Assembly: GCA_012523595.1 (NCBI GenBank)
Contig: JAAYIG010000187.1
Location: 1 to 50,528 of the forward strand
Reading direction: 5' to 3'
Length of the DNA stretch: 50,528 nt
From: Fibrobacter sp.
GTDB lineage: Bacteria; Fibrobacterota; Chitinivibrionia; Chitinivibrionales; Chitinispirillaceae
Below are positions 27,248 to 35,142 of this stretch, piece by piece. The position numbers were made by a program, and so were the translations under genes. Position 1 is the first letter of the stretch; the number at the start of each line of letters is the position of its first letter. The notes beneath the pieces are model-generated. The model saw only the letters and a list, made by a program, of their open reading frames with translations, made no database searches and was not told where the DNA came from.

Positions 27248-27387
27248 CATTGTTTGTTTTTCATATCGGGGTCGGAATCGGTATCGGTATCGGTATCGAA
27301 AAAACTGTGTACATGGTGGGAAATCCCCCCGCTGGAAGTGTCGATGCCGATACCAATACCGGCCCCGACACATGAAAACAAATAGTG
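27248..27387. repeat. Approximately 140-bp imperfect palindrome built of TCGGTA-type hexamers (copy C)
   Basis: The left arm (27248-27300) reads CATTGTTTGTTTTTCAT, then GGGGTCGGAATCGG with further TATCGG units. The right arm (27341-27387) is its near reverse complement, ending in CCCCGACACATGAAAACAAA. A core of about 40 bases contains a small GGG-AAAT-CCC element. The whole region could fold into one long stem. It occupies most of the 283-base gap between the GntR/LacI-type regulator and the phospholipase D-like gene; the rest of that gap shows no gene. Confidence 0.65.
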
Positions 27388-27421
27388 TTTTCATGCTACC
27401 CCCGGCATTATTTTCTACCTG

Positions 27422-27943
27422 ATGATCGAATTTATAACTGATCAGGAAATCTACTCCAGGGTTCTTCTCCAGGAAGTCCCAGCCAGCAAAGACTTTCTCT
27501 GGCTTGCCACTTCCGACTTAAAAGACCTTCATATCAAAAAAAACAGACGCTATTTACCATTCCTGGAGGTGCTTTCCTATCTTCTGTCCCGGAATGTTTC
27601 GGTTCGTCTGATTCACGCTAAAGAACCAGGGCCGGTCTTTCGGGAAGAATTTGACAGATATCCCATTCTCGCAAAGGGGCTTGAACGATTGCTTTGTCCC
27701 AGGGTACATTTCAAATCGATCATTGTCGACGGAAAGGTTGCCTATACAGGCAGTGCGAATCTCACAGGGGCAGGGATGGGTGCAAGGAGTGAGGGAAAGA
27801 GGAATTTTGAGGCTGGAATAATAAGCTCTGATCCGAAACTTGTGGGGCAGATAATGCAGCAGTTTGATGACGTGTGGATGGGGAAGTTTTGCGGTAACTG
27901 TCATTTTTCGGATAAGTGCCCGGACCGGGATGCCATGACCTGA
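27422..27943 (+). CDS. Single-HKD phospholipase D-like protein with C-terminal Cys cluster
   Basis: 173 aa. One HKD-type motif, HFKSIIVDGKVAYTGSANLTG, with His96, Lys98 and Asp103, then the conserved NFEAGI with Glu130. The family normally needs two HKD motifs, so this would act as a dimer, as in bacterial Nuc or helicase-linked PLD proteins. The last 20 residues carry CGNCHFSDKC (Cys157, 160 and 166), which could hold a metal. There is no signal peptide, so a cytoplasmic location is likely. It could act on nucleic acid or phospholipid; the sequence does not say which. The gene stands between the palindrome and a tiny membrane ORF. Confidence 0.8.
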   Translation: MIEFITDQEIYSRVLLQEVPASKDFLWLATSDLKDLHIKKNRRYLPFLEVLSYLLSRNVSVRLIHAKEPGPVFREEFDRYPILAKGLERLLCPRVHFKSIIVDGKVAYTGSANLTGAGMGARSEGKRNFEAGIISSDPKLVGQIMQQFDDVWMGKFCGNCHFSDKCPDRDAMT

Positions 27944-28040
27944 TTTTGAAATCGCTTGACTAAACAAGAATAGTATTTTTGTCAAAAAATGGTTTGTTTT
28001 AATCTTACAGAAACAATCTTAATTGAAGAAAAGGATTGAT

Positions 28041-28130
28041 GTGAAAAAGAAAATCGTGATTGCTGGTGCAGTTGTTCTGGCTCTGATCGCCCTGGTTGTG
28101 ATCATCTCCAGAATACTTTCAAAACGATAG
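28041..28130 (+). CDS. 29-residue single-span membrane protein (candidate small gene)
   Basis: GTG start to TAG: a lysine-rich start (MKKKIVIAGA), an uninterrupted hydrophobic helix of about 20 Ile/Val/Leu/Ala residues, and a basic tail (SRILSKR). That is the classic layout of a small inner-membrane protein. AAAAGGATT lies seven to eight bases before the GTG. Its stop lies one base from the convergent rsmE stop, leaving no spare DNA, which argues for a real gene. It follows the phospholipase D-like gene after 97 bases. Function unknown, and such short frames can be chance. Confidence 0.55.
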   Translation: MKKKIVIAGAVVLALIALVVIISRILSKR

Positions 28131-28131
28131 A

Positions 28132-28845
28132 TTAGAAAAGCCGTCCAGCGAGAGCAGGGATAGCATTTTCTACTCTGAGTATCCTGGGGCCTAATGTGAC
28201 AGCCTGAAAGCCGTTTTTTTCCAGAAGCTCAATTTCAAAAGGAATAAAGCCCCCCTCAGGTCCGATTACCAGTGTAACCGCACAGTTTACATCATGCGGA
28301 CAAGCCAGGGAACTGTATGGATGTGCCACAAGGGCCATGGTTCCTTTTGCCACCGACGGAAGCTCGTCCTCAACAAATGGTTTAAACCTTTTCCTGATCT
28401 CAATTGTGGGTGGAATAGTATCTTTGGCCCCCTCCAAACCAAGAATGATATGGCTGTTGAGGTTGGCACTCTGAAGTACCGGTGAGGACCAGTAGCTTTT
28501 TTCAACCCGCCAGCTTTCTATTATGAATACTCTTTTTATCCCCAGAGCTGTAGCCACTTCAATTGATTTCTTTAGACTCTTTGGACGGGGTAAAGCCATC
28601 ACCAGTGTAAACGGCAGAGCTTGAGGAGGAGGTTCTGAGAGGCTAACCGACAGTTCTATCTTTTCATTGTCAATTGTTTCTACAATGCCGATCCCTGTAA
28701 GGCCGCCAAGTATCCCGACCTTGAGCCTGTCTCCGGGAACCGCATGGAATACACTCATGATATGTTCCCTGCGCCGACCCCTGATCTGCACTCTTTTGTG
28801 ATCACTGCCAATGAAATCACTTTCAGAAATCAAAATAAGATTCAA
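28132..28845 (-). CDS. rsmE: 16S rRNA (uracil-1498-N3) methyltransferase
   Basis: 237 aa. A SPOUT-class methyltransferase that makes m3U1498 in the decoding region of 16S rRNA. The C-terminal knot shows VIGPEGGFIPFEIELLEKNG and LGPRILRVENAIPAL, diagnostic for RsmE; the N-terminal PUA-like part contains DHKRVQIRGRRREHIMSV. The start is TTG at 28845, with GGAGGAGGTG (28860-28851) five bases upstream, far better than any nearby ATG. It runs against the 29-codon ORF, and its own promoter would lie in the region with hexamer repeat copy D. Confidence 0.95.
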   Translation of the reverse strand: MNLILISESDFIGSDHKRVQIRGRRREHIMSVFHAVPGDRLKVGILGGLTGIGIVETIDNEKIELSVSLSEPPPQALPFTLVMALPRPKSLKKSIEVATALGIKRVFIIESWRVEKSYWSSPVLQSANLNSHIILGLEGAKDTIPPTIEIRKRFKPFVEDELPSVAKGTMALVAHPYSSLACPHDVNCAVTLVIGPEGGFIPFEIELLEKNGFQAVTLGPRILRVENAIPALAGRLF

Positions 28846-28903
28846 TTATTCACCTCCTCCTGAAATTTATCACTAAAATGAGTATGTTTGATAAGATACG
28901 CTC

Positions 28904-28947
28904 TCGATATCGGAGTCGATATCGGCATCGGGATCGGTATCGTTTTT
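28904..28947 (+). repeat. Hexamer-type intergenic repeat, copy D
   Basis: About seven six-base units of TCGATA/TCGGAG/TCGGCA/TCGGGA/TCGGTA type in tandem, ending GGTATCG-TTTTT. It lies between rsmE and the second kinase gene. The TTTTT end contrasts with AAAAA in copies A and C. Confidence 0.55.
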
Positions 28948-29026
28948 AATTCCGGATAATCCTTGTTAGTATTAAATATATTTCTCTTTTCTGCTTAAAG
29001 GTTGCTTAGAGTAGGAAAGGTATTTT

Positions 29027-30892
29027 TTGAATCCCATGAGCACTGAAATTAAAAGCAACACAAAGGGAAATCCTCAGAAATTCGGGCGTTACGTTGTAAA
29101 AAGCATTCTGGGAGAGGGTGCAATGGGCCGTGTCTATCTGGCGGAAGATCCTGTTCTTCAGCGCCAGCTAGCAGTAAAAGTAATTGCTCTGGAGAAGACC
29201 CTGGATGAGACAACCCGGCGTGAATATCTGGAAAGATTTGCAATCGAGGCCAGGGCTTCTGCCAGACTCAGTCATCCTTCGATTGTAGCAGTACACGATG
29301 CGGGGCAGCAGGATGGAGTGCCGTGGATAGCATTTGAATATGTCAAGGGAGAGGGGCTGGATCAGCTTATCAGACATCACAAAAAGCTGCCTTATGAAAA
29401 AGTCCGCATTATTGCTGTCCAGATTGCCTCTGCTTTACACCATGCCCATGAACACCACATAGTTCACCGTGATGTCAAGCCGGCCAACATTCTGCTGGAT
29501 TCCCGAACCGGTATAGCCAAGCTCACCGACTTTGGAGTGGTCAAGGCTCCCTGGACAGGCCTGACCCAGTCCGGAACAAGCGTAGGTTCTCCGGGCTATA
29601 TGTCACCTGAGCAGATCGATGGTTCGAAAATCGACCACAGAAGTGACCTGTTCTCTCTTGGCGTTGTGATGTACGAGATGATCACAGGGAAACACCCCTT
29701 TGTCAGGGAAACCGTTCCTGCCACTTTTTATGCGACTATATCGGAAAACTACGAGCCTATTCTGAAAATCTGCCCGGATATTCCCCTTGAACTGGAAAAA
29801 GCTGTAAAGGGTTTATTAACCTCAAACAGAGAAAACCGTATCGCCTCAGCACTGGATCTCATAAAGCAGATCTCCCGCAAGCATGATGAACTTGGCAGCG
29901 GGCATCTTCACCTCTCAGGCAGAAAAAACCGTCCCCAATCACTTATCAGAACTATCACAGGCAGATTTAACATCCGCGAGATAGCCGTTACCATAGCAGA
30001 ATACATTAAAACCAACCGCAAACCGGCAATTCAAAAGACTCTGGAGTTGCTGGACAGCATGGGAAAACGGCTCCGGCCGGCAGTTGAATTTGTAAAAAAC
30101 CTTATAATCGAGGGAAAAAAACGTTTTCAGGACCTCCCCGAACCAGCCAGAAACAAACTGAATATCGGAGCTACAGTTCTATTCCTGGTTATAATCTCCA
30201 TTGGAACTGCAGTCACTCTTAATAAGATTTTCAAGCCTGCTCCTGAGAAAAAGCCTCTGATCCAACTCGAGCCGGAGGTCCCCTCGGAACTCCTTTACAG
30301 ATTTGATCAGTCACTTTCCAATGGCATTTTTAGTGAGGCACGGGCAATCAGGGACAGCCTCGGCCAGAATAAAGATCTCTCGAAATGGGTAAATTTTCTC
30401 AACGCCAGGATGGAACTTGTGAACGGCAGGTACAGTGAGGCAATCGACAGCTTCACTAATCTGAAAAAAACGGGTGGGAAACAGCTTATAAACAACCAGA
30501 TGCCCCGTCTGATAACGGACATAGAAAACAGATTTGTCCGTGGAAGGGCCCCGGAACCGCTTGTGTATCTCGCGACCCATGTGCTTTCCATCCACGACTA
30601 CAAAAGAGCTTCGGAGTTGCTTTATGATAATCACTACTGGAAACGATGGAATATGGTGAGAGTATTCGAATCAGCAGGGAAAAAAGTTGACATGGTTAAA
30701 ATCCATATCCTTGATCTTCAGACCGCAGCCAGTGTTTCCACCCGGAAGAGAGCGGCCGAGAAGCTGGGGGAACTGGGTGATCCCCGTGCCATTCCTGCAC
30801 TGAAAAAGGCCAGGGACAAGGGATTTCGGGACCCCTTTGTGGCCTCCGCAGCAGGCGAGATCCTTGAGCGCTATTTCAGTGATGCTGAATAG
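29027..30892 (+). CDS. Membrane-anchored Ser/Thr protein kinase with TPR and HEAT-like tail
   Basis: 621 aa. Kinase domain about 22-285: Gly-rich ILGEGAMGRVYLAED (27-41), Lys51, HRDVKPANIL (147-156, catalytic Asp149), DFG (168-170), and GSPGYMSPEQ before the P+1 loop. All key residues are present. A transmembrane helix lies at about 379-398. The tail shows TPR-like helices (about 415-560) and a HEAT-like element at the end, RKRAAEKLGELGDPRAIPALKKA. The start is TTG: AGGAAAGG at 29013-29020 is six bases upstream, whereas the ATG three codons later would be too far. It converges with the ParB-like gene with 27 bases between. The substrate is unknown. Confidence 0.9.
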   Translation: MNPMSTEIKSNTKGNPQKFGRYVVKSILGEGAMGRVYLAEDPVLQRQLAVKVIALEKTLDETTRREYLERFAIEARASARLSHPSIVAVHDAGQQDGVPWIAFEYVKGEGLDQLIRHHKKLPYEKVRIIAVQIASALHHAHEHHIVHRDVKPANILLDSRTGIAKLTDFGVVKAPWTGLTQSGTSVGSPGYMSPEQIDGSKIDHRSDLFSLGVVMYEMITGKHPFVRETVPATFYATISENYEPILKICPDIPLELEKAVKGLLTSNRENRIASALDLIKQISRKHDELGSGHLHLSGRKNRPQSLIRTITGRFNIREIAVTIAEYIKTNRKPAIQKTLELLDSMGKRLRPAVEFVKNLIIEGKKRFQDLPEPARNKLNIGATVLFLVIISIGTAVTLNKIFKPAPEKKPLIQLEPEVPSELLYRFDQSLSNGIFSEARAIRDSLGQNKDLSKWVNFLNARMELVNGRYSEAIDSFTNLKKTGGKQLINNQMPRLITDIENRFVRGRAPEPLVYLATHVLSIHDYKRASELLYDNHYWKRWNMVRVFESAGKKVDMVKIHILDLQTAASVSTRKRAAEKLGELGDPRAIPALKKARDKGFRDPFVASAAGEILERYFSDAE

Positions 30893-30919
30893 CGCTGTTT
30901 TCCAGTGTAAATTATACTC

Positions 30920-31708
30920 TCAGGGAATAAGTTCCGGAAACACCGCTCTCATCCTCCCCAGGTCCTCATCGGTGTAATCTCTGCCCCTGAGTACTTTCAT
31001 GAACGAGTAAAGATCATCGATATGGAGAGTAAAACTGTGGCCGGGGGATTTTTCCTTAAGCTTAGAGAAATGTCCCAGGACAGTTTTAAAGGTCAGCGGT
31101 TTGACTGACCGGGTCCCGGGCTGGTTCATCTCCTTTTCCAGAACATCTTTTTCTGTGCCAGCGGGAGCCTTGAGAGTCTTCTGGATTATCTCTTTTGCCC
31201 TGTTCCAGGAAATCTCCCCTTTTTCCAGCATCTCTCTCATCTTTTCGTCAACCATTGGAGCAAACCTGAGTATTTCCTCGATCCAGCCCTTACTCTTGTC
31301 AAGAAATTCGGCAATCCTTTCAGCCGACCAGTTTACATTGTTCAAGTAAATAACAGTTTCAAAATAGTCAGTGACCCTGATATCGAGCCTGTCTGCATTG
31401 AGCTTGAGATTCAGTGCCCGGATCTCATCGGGACCTCCTGCCACAACCCTCACATCCACCCTGTCAAAATATCCCGGATGGCTTTTCCTTATATTGGAAA
31501 TTGCCGCCATACGATGGAACCCACCGACCAGATAATACTCCCCTGATGTCCTTTCCCACACCATAAGAGGCTCAAGGAGACCGTTTGTGAGGATGTCTTT
31601 TTCGAGATGGCTGACTTTGGCAGGGCTGAGCTGCCTGTGATTACCGATAACCGGATGAATCGCGATCTTTTCAATCTGCAAATATTCGTATCTTTTTGTA
31701 GTTAGCAT
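30920..31708 (-). CDS. Orphan ParB/Spo0J-like DNA-binding protein
   Basis: 262 aa. N-terminal ParB domain about 8-110 with the CTP-binding-type GGFHR (62-66) and LEPLMVWERTSGEYYLVG, followed by a helix-turn-helix (about 127-150, WSAERIAEFLDKSKGWIEEILRF). The C-terminus is less conserved. No parA is adjacent, and none lies in the window. The frame extends to 31756, but ATG 31708 is chosen because GGAGATAAA precedes it and it begins right at the ParB fold. It may be a nucleoid-occlusion, plasmid-type or specific-gene regulator; the exact role cannot be read. Confidence 0.75.
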   Translation of the reverse strand: MLTTKRYEYLQIEKIAIHPVIGNHRQLSPAKVSHLEKDILTNGLLEPLMVWERTSGEYYLVGGFHRMAAISNIRKSHPGYFDRVDVRVVAGGPDEIRALNLKLNADRLDIRVTDYFETVIYLNNVNWSAERIAEFLDKSKGWIEEILRFAPMVDEKMREMLEKGEISWNRAKEIIQKTLKAPAGTEKDVLEKEMNQPGTRSVKPLTFKTVLGHFSKLKEKSPGHSFTLHIDDLYSFMKVLRGRDYTDEDLGRMRAVFPELIP

Positions 31709-31953
31709 TTTATCTCCAGGAAAAGTTAACTCTGTACGCTCTGTACGTGAAATCAAGTAAGCCTTTAATCATGCGGATCATGGTCAAAATTAATAATTGC
31801 GGCTTTTATTATCCAGCATCAGATACATGACAACCGGGAAAGTGGAAAATGCTGTTTTAGCAGCGAAGAAGGCCTCCTGTTTTTCCTGTTTCAGGATTAA
31901 TGAAGAAATGTATATATTTTTTTATATAAACCGCTGATAGCAGGATCTCTATA

Positions 31954-33666
31954 TTGGATATAAAAACCAAGATTCGCAATTTGAAGATATCCGGAGATCT
32001 AATATGGATATCTCTGTTGTTTTTATTTATTGCTGCGAACGCTTATAAATGCACTGTTTTCAGGCTGATTCTTTCTGATCTGAAAAACCCATATTTCAGC
32101 ACTGCTTTTTCATATTACTCCTCATATCTGATGCTTTGTTCCTTTGTGTTTCTTCTTTTATTCAGATTGAAGCAGTTCTGGCTCGCTGTTGTTTTTTACT
32201 CCCTTCAGTTTCTGTTTTTATCCGTCAATTTGACCTATTATTTTTTCTTCGAAAGCTACCTTCATCTCAACCAGTACATTCACCTGTTTAATGAAGCAGT
32301 TCAACTGCTCCGACACACAGCGGCTCCACTCGAGGGCAGGCTTTTCATCGTTTTTCTGGATCTTCCTCTGCTTGTGGGACTCTTTTTTTTCCGCAAACAT
32401 ATCTCCTTCCGCTCTCCGCCTCTCCGGTATGCAGTATACGCCCCCTTCCTGATTCTCCTGGTAAAGCTTTCCCTGTGGAATCCATTAAAAAGTGAGAGGT
32501 TGCGTGATATTATCGATGACCGGTACGCCGGAGAACTGCTTGCAGTTAAAAAATTCGGTATAGGCATGGTAAATCTTGTTAATCTGACCAGAATAAATCA
32601 AGACGCTAAGTACCTCAAGGCTCTTAACAATAAGGGAAAACTGATTGAGACAGCTATTGATACCTCTGCAGAAGTACCCGGTTTTTTTGTCATCCAGATC
32701 GAGTCGATGGATTCTTATGTCATCAATAAAAAACACAAGGGCAGGTTTATTACTCCCTTTCTTAACAGGCTCAGTAAAACTGCAGTTTACTACCCTTACA
32801 CACTGAGCTATCACAAAGCCGGGTCAACCTCAGACTGTGAATTCTCGGTAATAAACAGCCTGGAGCCTCTTGATCACTTCCCATCAATGAAAATAAGGAA
32901 CTATAACTTCCCCAATTCCATCGCCAGAAGCCTTGCAAAGGACAGTTTCGATGTTGCGATATTTCACGGAAACAGAGGTGAATATTTCAACAGGAGAATA
33001 GCATTCAAAAAAATGGGATTCCCCGCATTCTATGATATCTTCGACATGAAACTCAAAGAGGTACGCTGGGGTGCTCCTGATCACGAGGTTTTCAATTTTG
33101 CTCTCCGCTCTCTTCAATCGGCAAAGGATCCTTTTTTTTATTACCTGATTACCATGAGCAGTCATGAGCCTTTCACTTTTACCGAATCCTATTATCAAAA
33201 TCCTCGCTATGATGACATCGGGGGAAAAAAAGTGCGGAATTTTTTCCAGTGCATGTCTTATGTCGACAGTACTCTTAATAGTGTTGTGACAAGAATACGA
33301 GAGATGCGTCCCAACACAGTAATTTTCATCTTTGGCGATCACACTCCCGGAATTAAGAATGACCTCTACAAGCAGGCATCATTTAAGGAGTCAGGGATGT
33401 ACTTTGAGTTTACCCCCCTGTTTATAATTACCCCTGATAACCGCAAATACAGCGAAAAAAAGCGTGTTGCCTCCTTTCTGGATATCGTCCCCACCATTCT
33501 CTCGATATGCGGAAACCACCACGGAATCCACTCTTACGGTGTCAATCTGCTGGAACCAGATAAGGAGTTTGGTCCTATTCCTTACGGTGGCACGCAGCAG
33601 GACCGTAAAATCCTTTTCCAGAAGATTCACCCTTCAGACAACAAATCCCGGAAAAGGCATAACTGA
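31954..33666 (+). CDS. LtaS/OpgB-like phosphoglycerol transferase (sulfatase superfamily)
   Basis: 570 aa. Four to five transmembrane segments lie in residues about 16-175, then an extracytoplasmic alkaline-phosphatase-type domain. GSTSDCEF (290-297) carries the likely nucleophile Thr292, and Glu250 in IQIES, MSSHEPF and IFGDHTPG match metal-binding positions of LTA synthases. In monoderms LtaS builds lipoteichoic acid; in diderms relatives add phosphoglycerol to periplasmic glucans or other envelope glycans. As this organism appears diderm, a glycan or lipid substrate is more likely than LTA. The start is TTG with AGGA eight bases upstream. It has no close operon partner. Confidence 0.88.
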   Translation: MDIKTKIRNLKISGDLIWISLLFLFIAANAYKCTVFRLILSDLKNPYFSTAFSYYSSYLMLCSFVFLLLFRLKQFWLAVVFYSLQFLFLSVNLTYYFFFESYLHLNQYIHLFNEAVQLLRHTAAPLEGRLFIVFLDLPLLVGLFFFRKHISFRSPPLRYAVYAPFLILLVKLSLWNPLKSERLRDIIDDRYAGELLAVKKFGIGMVNLVNLTRINQDAKYLKALNNKGKLIETAIDTSAEVPGFFVIQIESMDSYVINKKHKGRFITPFLNRLSKTAVYYPYTLSYHKAGSTSDCEFSVINSLEPLDHFPSMKIRNYNFPNSIARSLAKDSFDVAIFHGNRGEYFNRRIAFKKMGFPAFYDIFDMKLKEVRWGAPDHEVFNFALRSLQSAKDPFFYYLITMSSHEPFTFTESYYQNPRYDDIGGKKVRNFFQCMSYVDSTLNSVVTRIREMRPNTVIFIFGDHTPGIKNDLYKQASFKESGMYFEFTPLFIITPDNRKYSEKKRVASFLDIVPTILSICGNHHGIHSYGVNLLEPDKEFGPIPYGGTQQDRKILFQKIHPSDNKSRKRHN

Positions 33667-33798
33667 ATTTAAACTATAGTTTGATTGGAATCTGGATCTG
33701 AATTTCACCTCCGGAGTGAAAAATGTACTATTAGTTAATCCCCCCGGCATACCTTTTGCAACTTCTCTTATACAAAAGATCTGTATGGGGGATCTGTT

Positions 33799-34461
33799 AT
33801 GGAAAAAACTGCTGAGCAGATACGGCAGGATGTCATAAAGCAGTTGAAATGGGATAGCCGGATCAAGTCGGAAAATATCTTTGTCGAGGTCACCGGACAC
33901 ACCGTTGTGCTGACAGGCACTGTCAGTTCAAATCTCCAGAGAATATCAGCGGAAAATGACTGCCGGTCAGTTCAGGGTGTCTCTGTTGTCGACAACAGAC
34001 TCCAAGTAATGAAACCCGCCACCGAACAAATTCCCGACGAGAAAATCAAGTGGAATATCGAGAGTGCACTCTCACTTAACAGCACAATAAATGCATCGAT
34101 GATTGAGGTGGCAGTAAATAACGGCAAGGTAATATTGGCTGGATCCGTGGATCAGTTCTGGAAAAAACTGAAAATCGAAGAGATCGTTTCCAATGTCCCC
34201 GGAGTATACGAAATAGTCAACACTCTCACCGTTGTCCCTACCAATTCCCCATTTGATCAGGCCATCTCCACAGATATCCTCAGTGCGATCAGCCGTTTAG
34301 GAAGAATCGATCCTGAATCGATACATGTTGAAGTCAACGGTGGAAGAGTCAGGTTAAGGGGAAAAGTACCTGACTGGCAGTCCTATTCAGCCGCTTATAA
34401 TATCTCAAAACATACAAACGGAGTGACAGATCTTATAAATGAACTTGTAATTTCAGAATAA
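33799..34461 (+). CDS. Triple BON-domain protein
   Basis: 220 aa, built almost entirely of three BON modules at about 5-70, 75-145 and 150-220. Each shows the alternating helix/strand plan with Gly-Val and Val-x-Asn at the module ends, for example VFVEVTGHTVVLTGTV, VNNGKVILAGSV and VNGGRVRLRGKV. BON domains occur in OsmY and in envelope proteins that bind membranes or lipids. No signal peptide or lipobox is visible, so it may be cytoplasmic or exported by another route. GGGGGA at 33787-33792 precedes the ATG. It lies between the phosphoglycerol transferase and a beta-barrel gene, suggesting an envelope theme. Confidence 0.85.
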   Translation: MEKTAEQIRQDVIKQLKWDSRIKSENIFVEVTGHTVVLTGTVSSNLQRISAENDCRSVQGVSVVDNRLQVMKPATEQIPDEKIKWNIESALSLNSTINASMIEVAVNNGKVILAGSVDQFWKKLKIEEIVSNVPGVYEIVNTLTVVPTNSPFDQAISTDILSAISRLGRIDPESIHVEVNGGRVRLRGKVPDWQSYSAAYNISKHTNGVTDLINELVISE

Positions 34462-34550
34462 CCGGCATCGAAATTGAAGCAGAAAAATTCAATACATACA
34501 ATGAATGTCTTTTTCTCTAATCATCTTAATCAGGGTATTCAGGTTATACA

Positions 34551-35135
34551 GTGGTCCAAATCAGGTTAATCATCAGTCTGATTCTGATCCTTGTATCTGT
34601 CTCTTTCTTCTCTGTAAAAGGGGAAAGTGCCACTGATAATGATACTGTAAGTACCGATACTTCCCAGGCCGAAACAACAGACGGAAATGCAGGACTGGTC
34701 AGGAAAAAAGCAGTTCCTTTCATTGCCGCCGGCTTCGGACCGGCAAACCTTGAAAACACCAATTCAGAAGGTCTCGCCTACAATTTTTACGGCGGCAGGT
34801 ACTGGGAAGTCGCACGGAATGCCGGATTAAAATTTCTTGGCGAGATTACCACTGATTTCGATGACAGTTTCCTTCTGGGAGTCGATATAGGGGCCAATCT
34901 CTACCTGCTTCCCGCCGATATCTCACCTTTTATCGGAGGAGAAATGGGATTTGGATTCACCAGAGTATCAGGTGATAATGTATTCGGATTAAGCTTCGCA
35001 GCCTCTGCCGGAGCGCAGTTTTTCCGCACCTCTGATGTGCAGCTCAATGCCGAGGTCAGAGCCGGAGTACTGCTTGGCAGATCAGAAGGAGACTTCCCGT
35101 TAAATTATATGGCCAGGCTGGGAATCTTTTTCTGA
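34551..35135 (+). CDS. Small outer-membrane beta-barrel-like protein
   Basis: 194 aa. A signal peptide (about 1-24) is followed by a low-complexity Thr/Asp/Ser-rich stretch (about 25-45) and then alternating strands rich in Gly, aromatic and polar residues (FIGGEMGFGFTRV, LNAEVRAGVLL). The last residue is Phe (MARLGIFF), the expected terminal aromatic of an outer-membrane barrel. About eight strands would fit. The start is GTG, with only a weak CAGG upstream. Its stop lies seven bases from the stop of the convergent DUF4175-like gene. Function unknown; barrels of this size often act as structural or small-molecule channels. Confidence 0.7.
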   Translation: MVQIRLIISLILILVSVSFFSVKGESATDNDTVSTDTSQAETTDGNAGLVRKKAVPFIAAGFGPANLENTNSEGLAYNFYGGRYWEVARNAGLKFLGEITTDFDDSFLLGVDIGANLYLLPADISPFIGGEMGFGFTRVSGDNVFGLSFAASAGAQFFRTSDVQLNAEVRAGVLLGRSEGDFPLNYMARLGIFF

Positions 35136-35142
35136 TCAGGCT

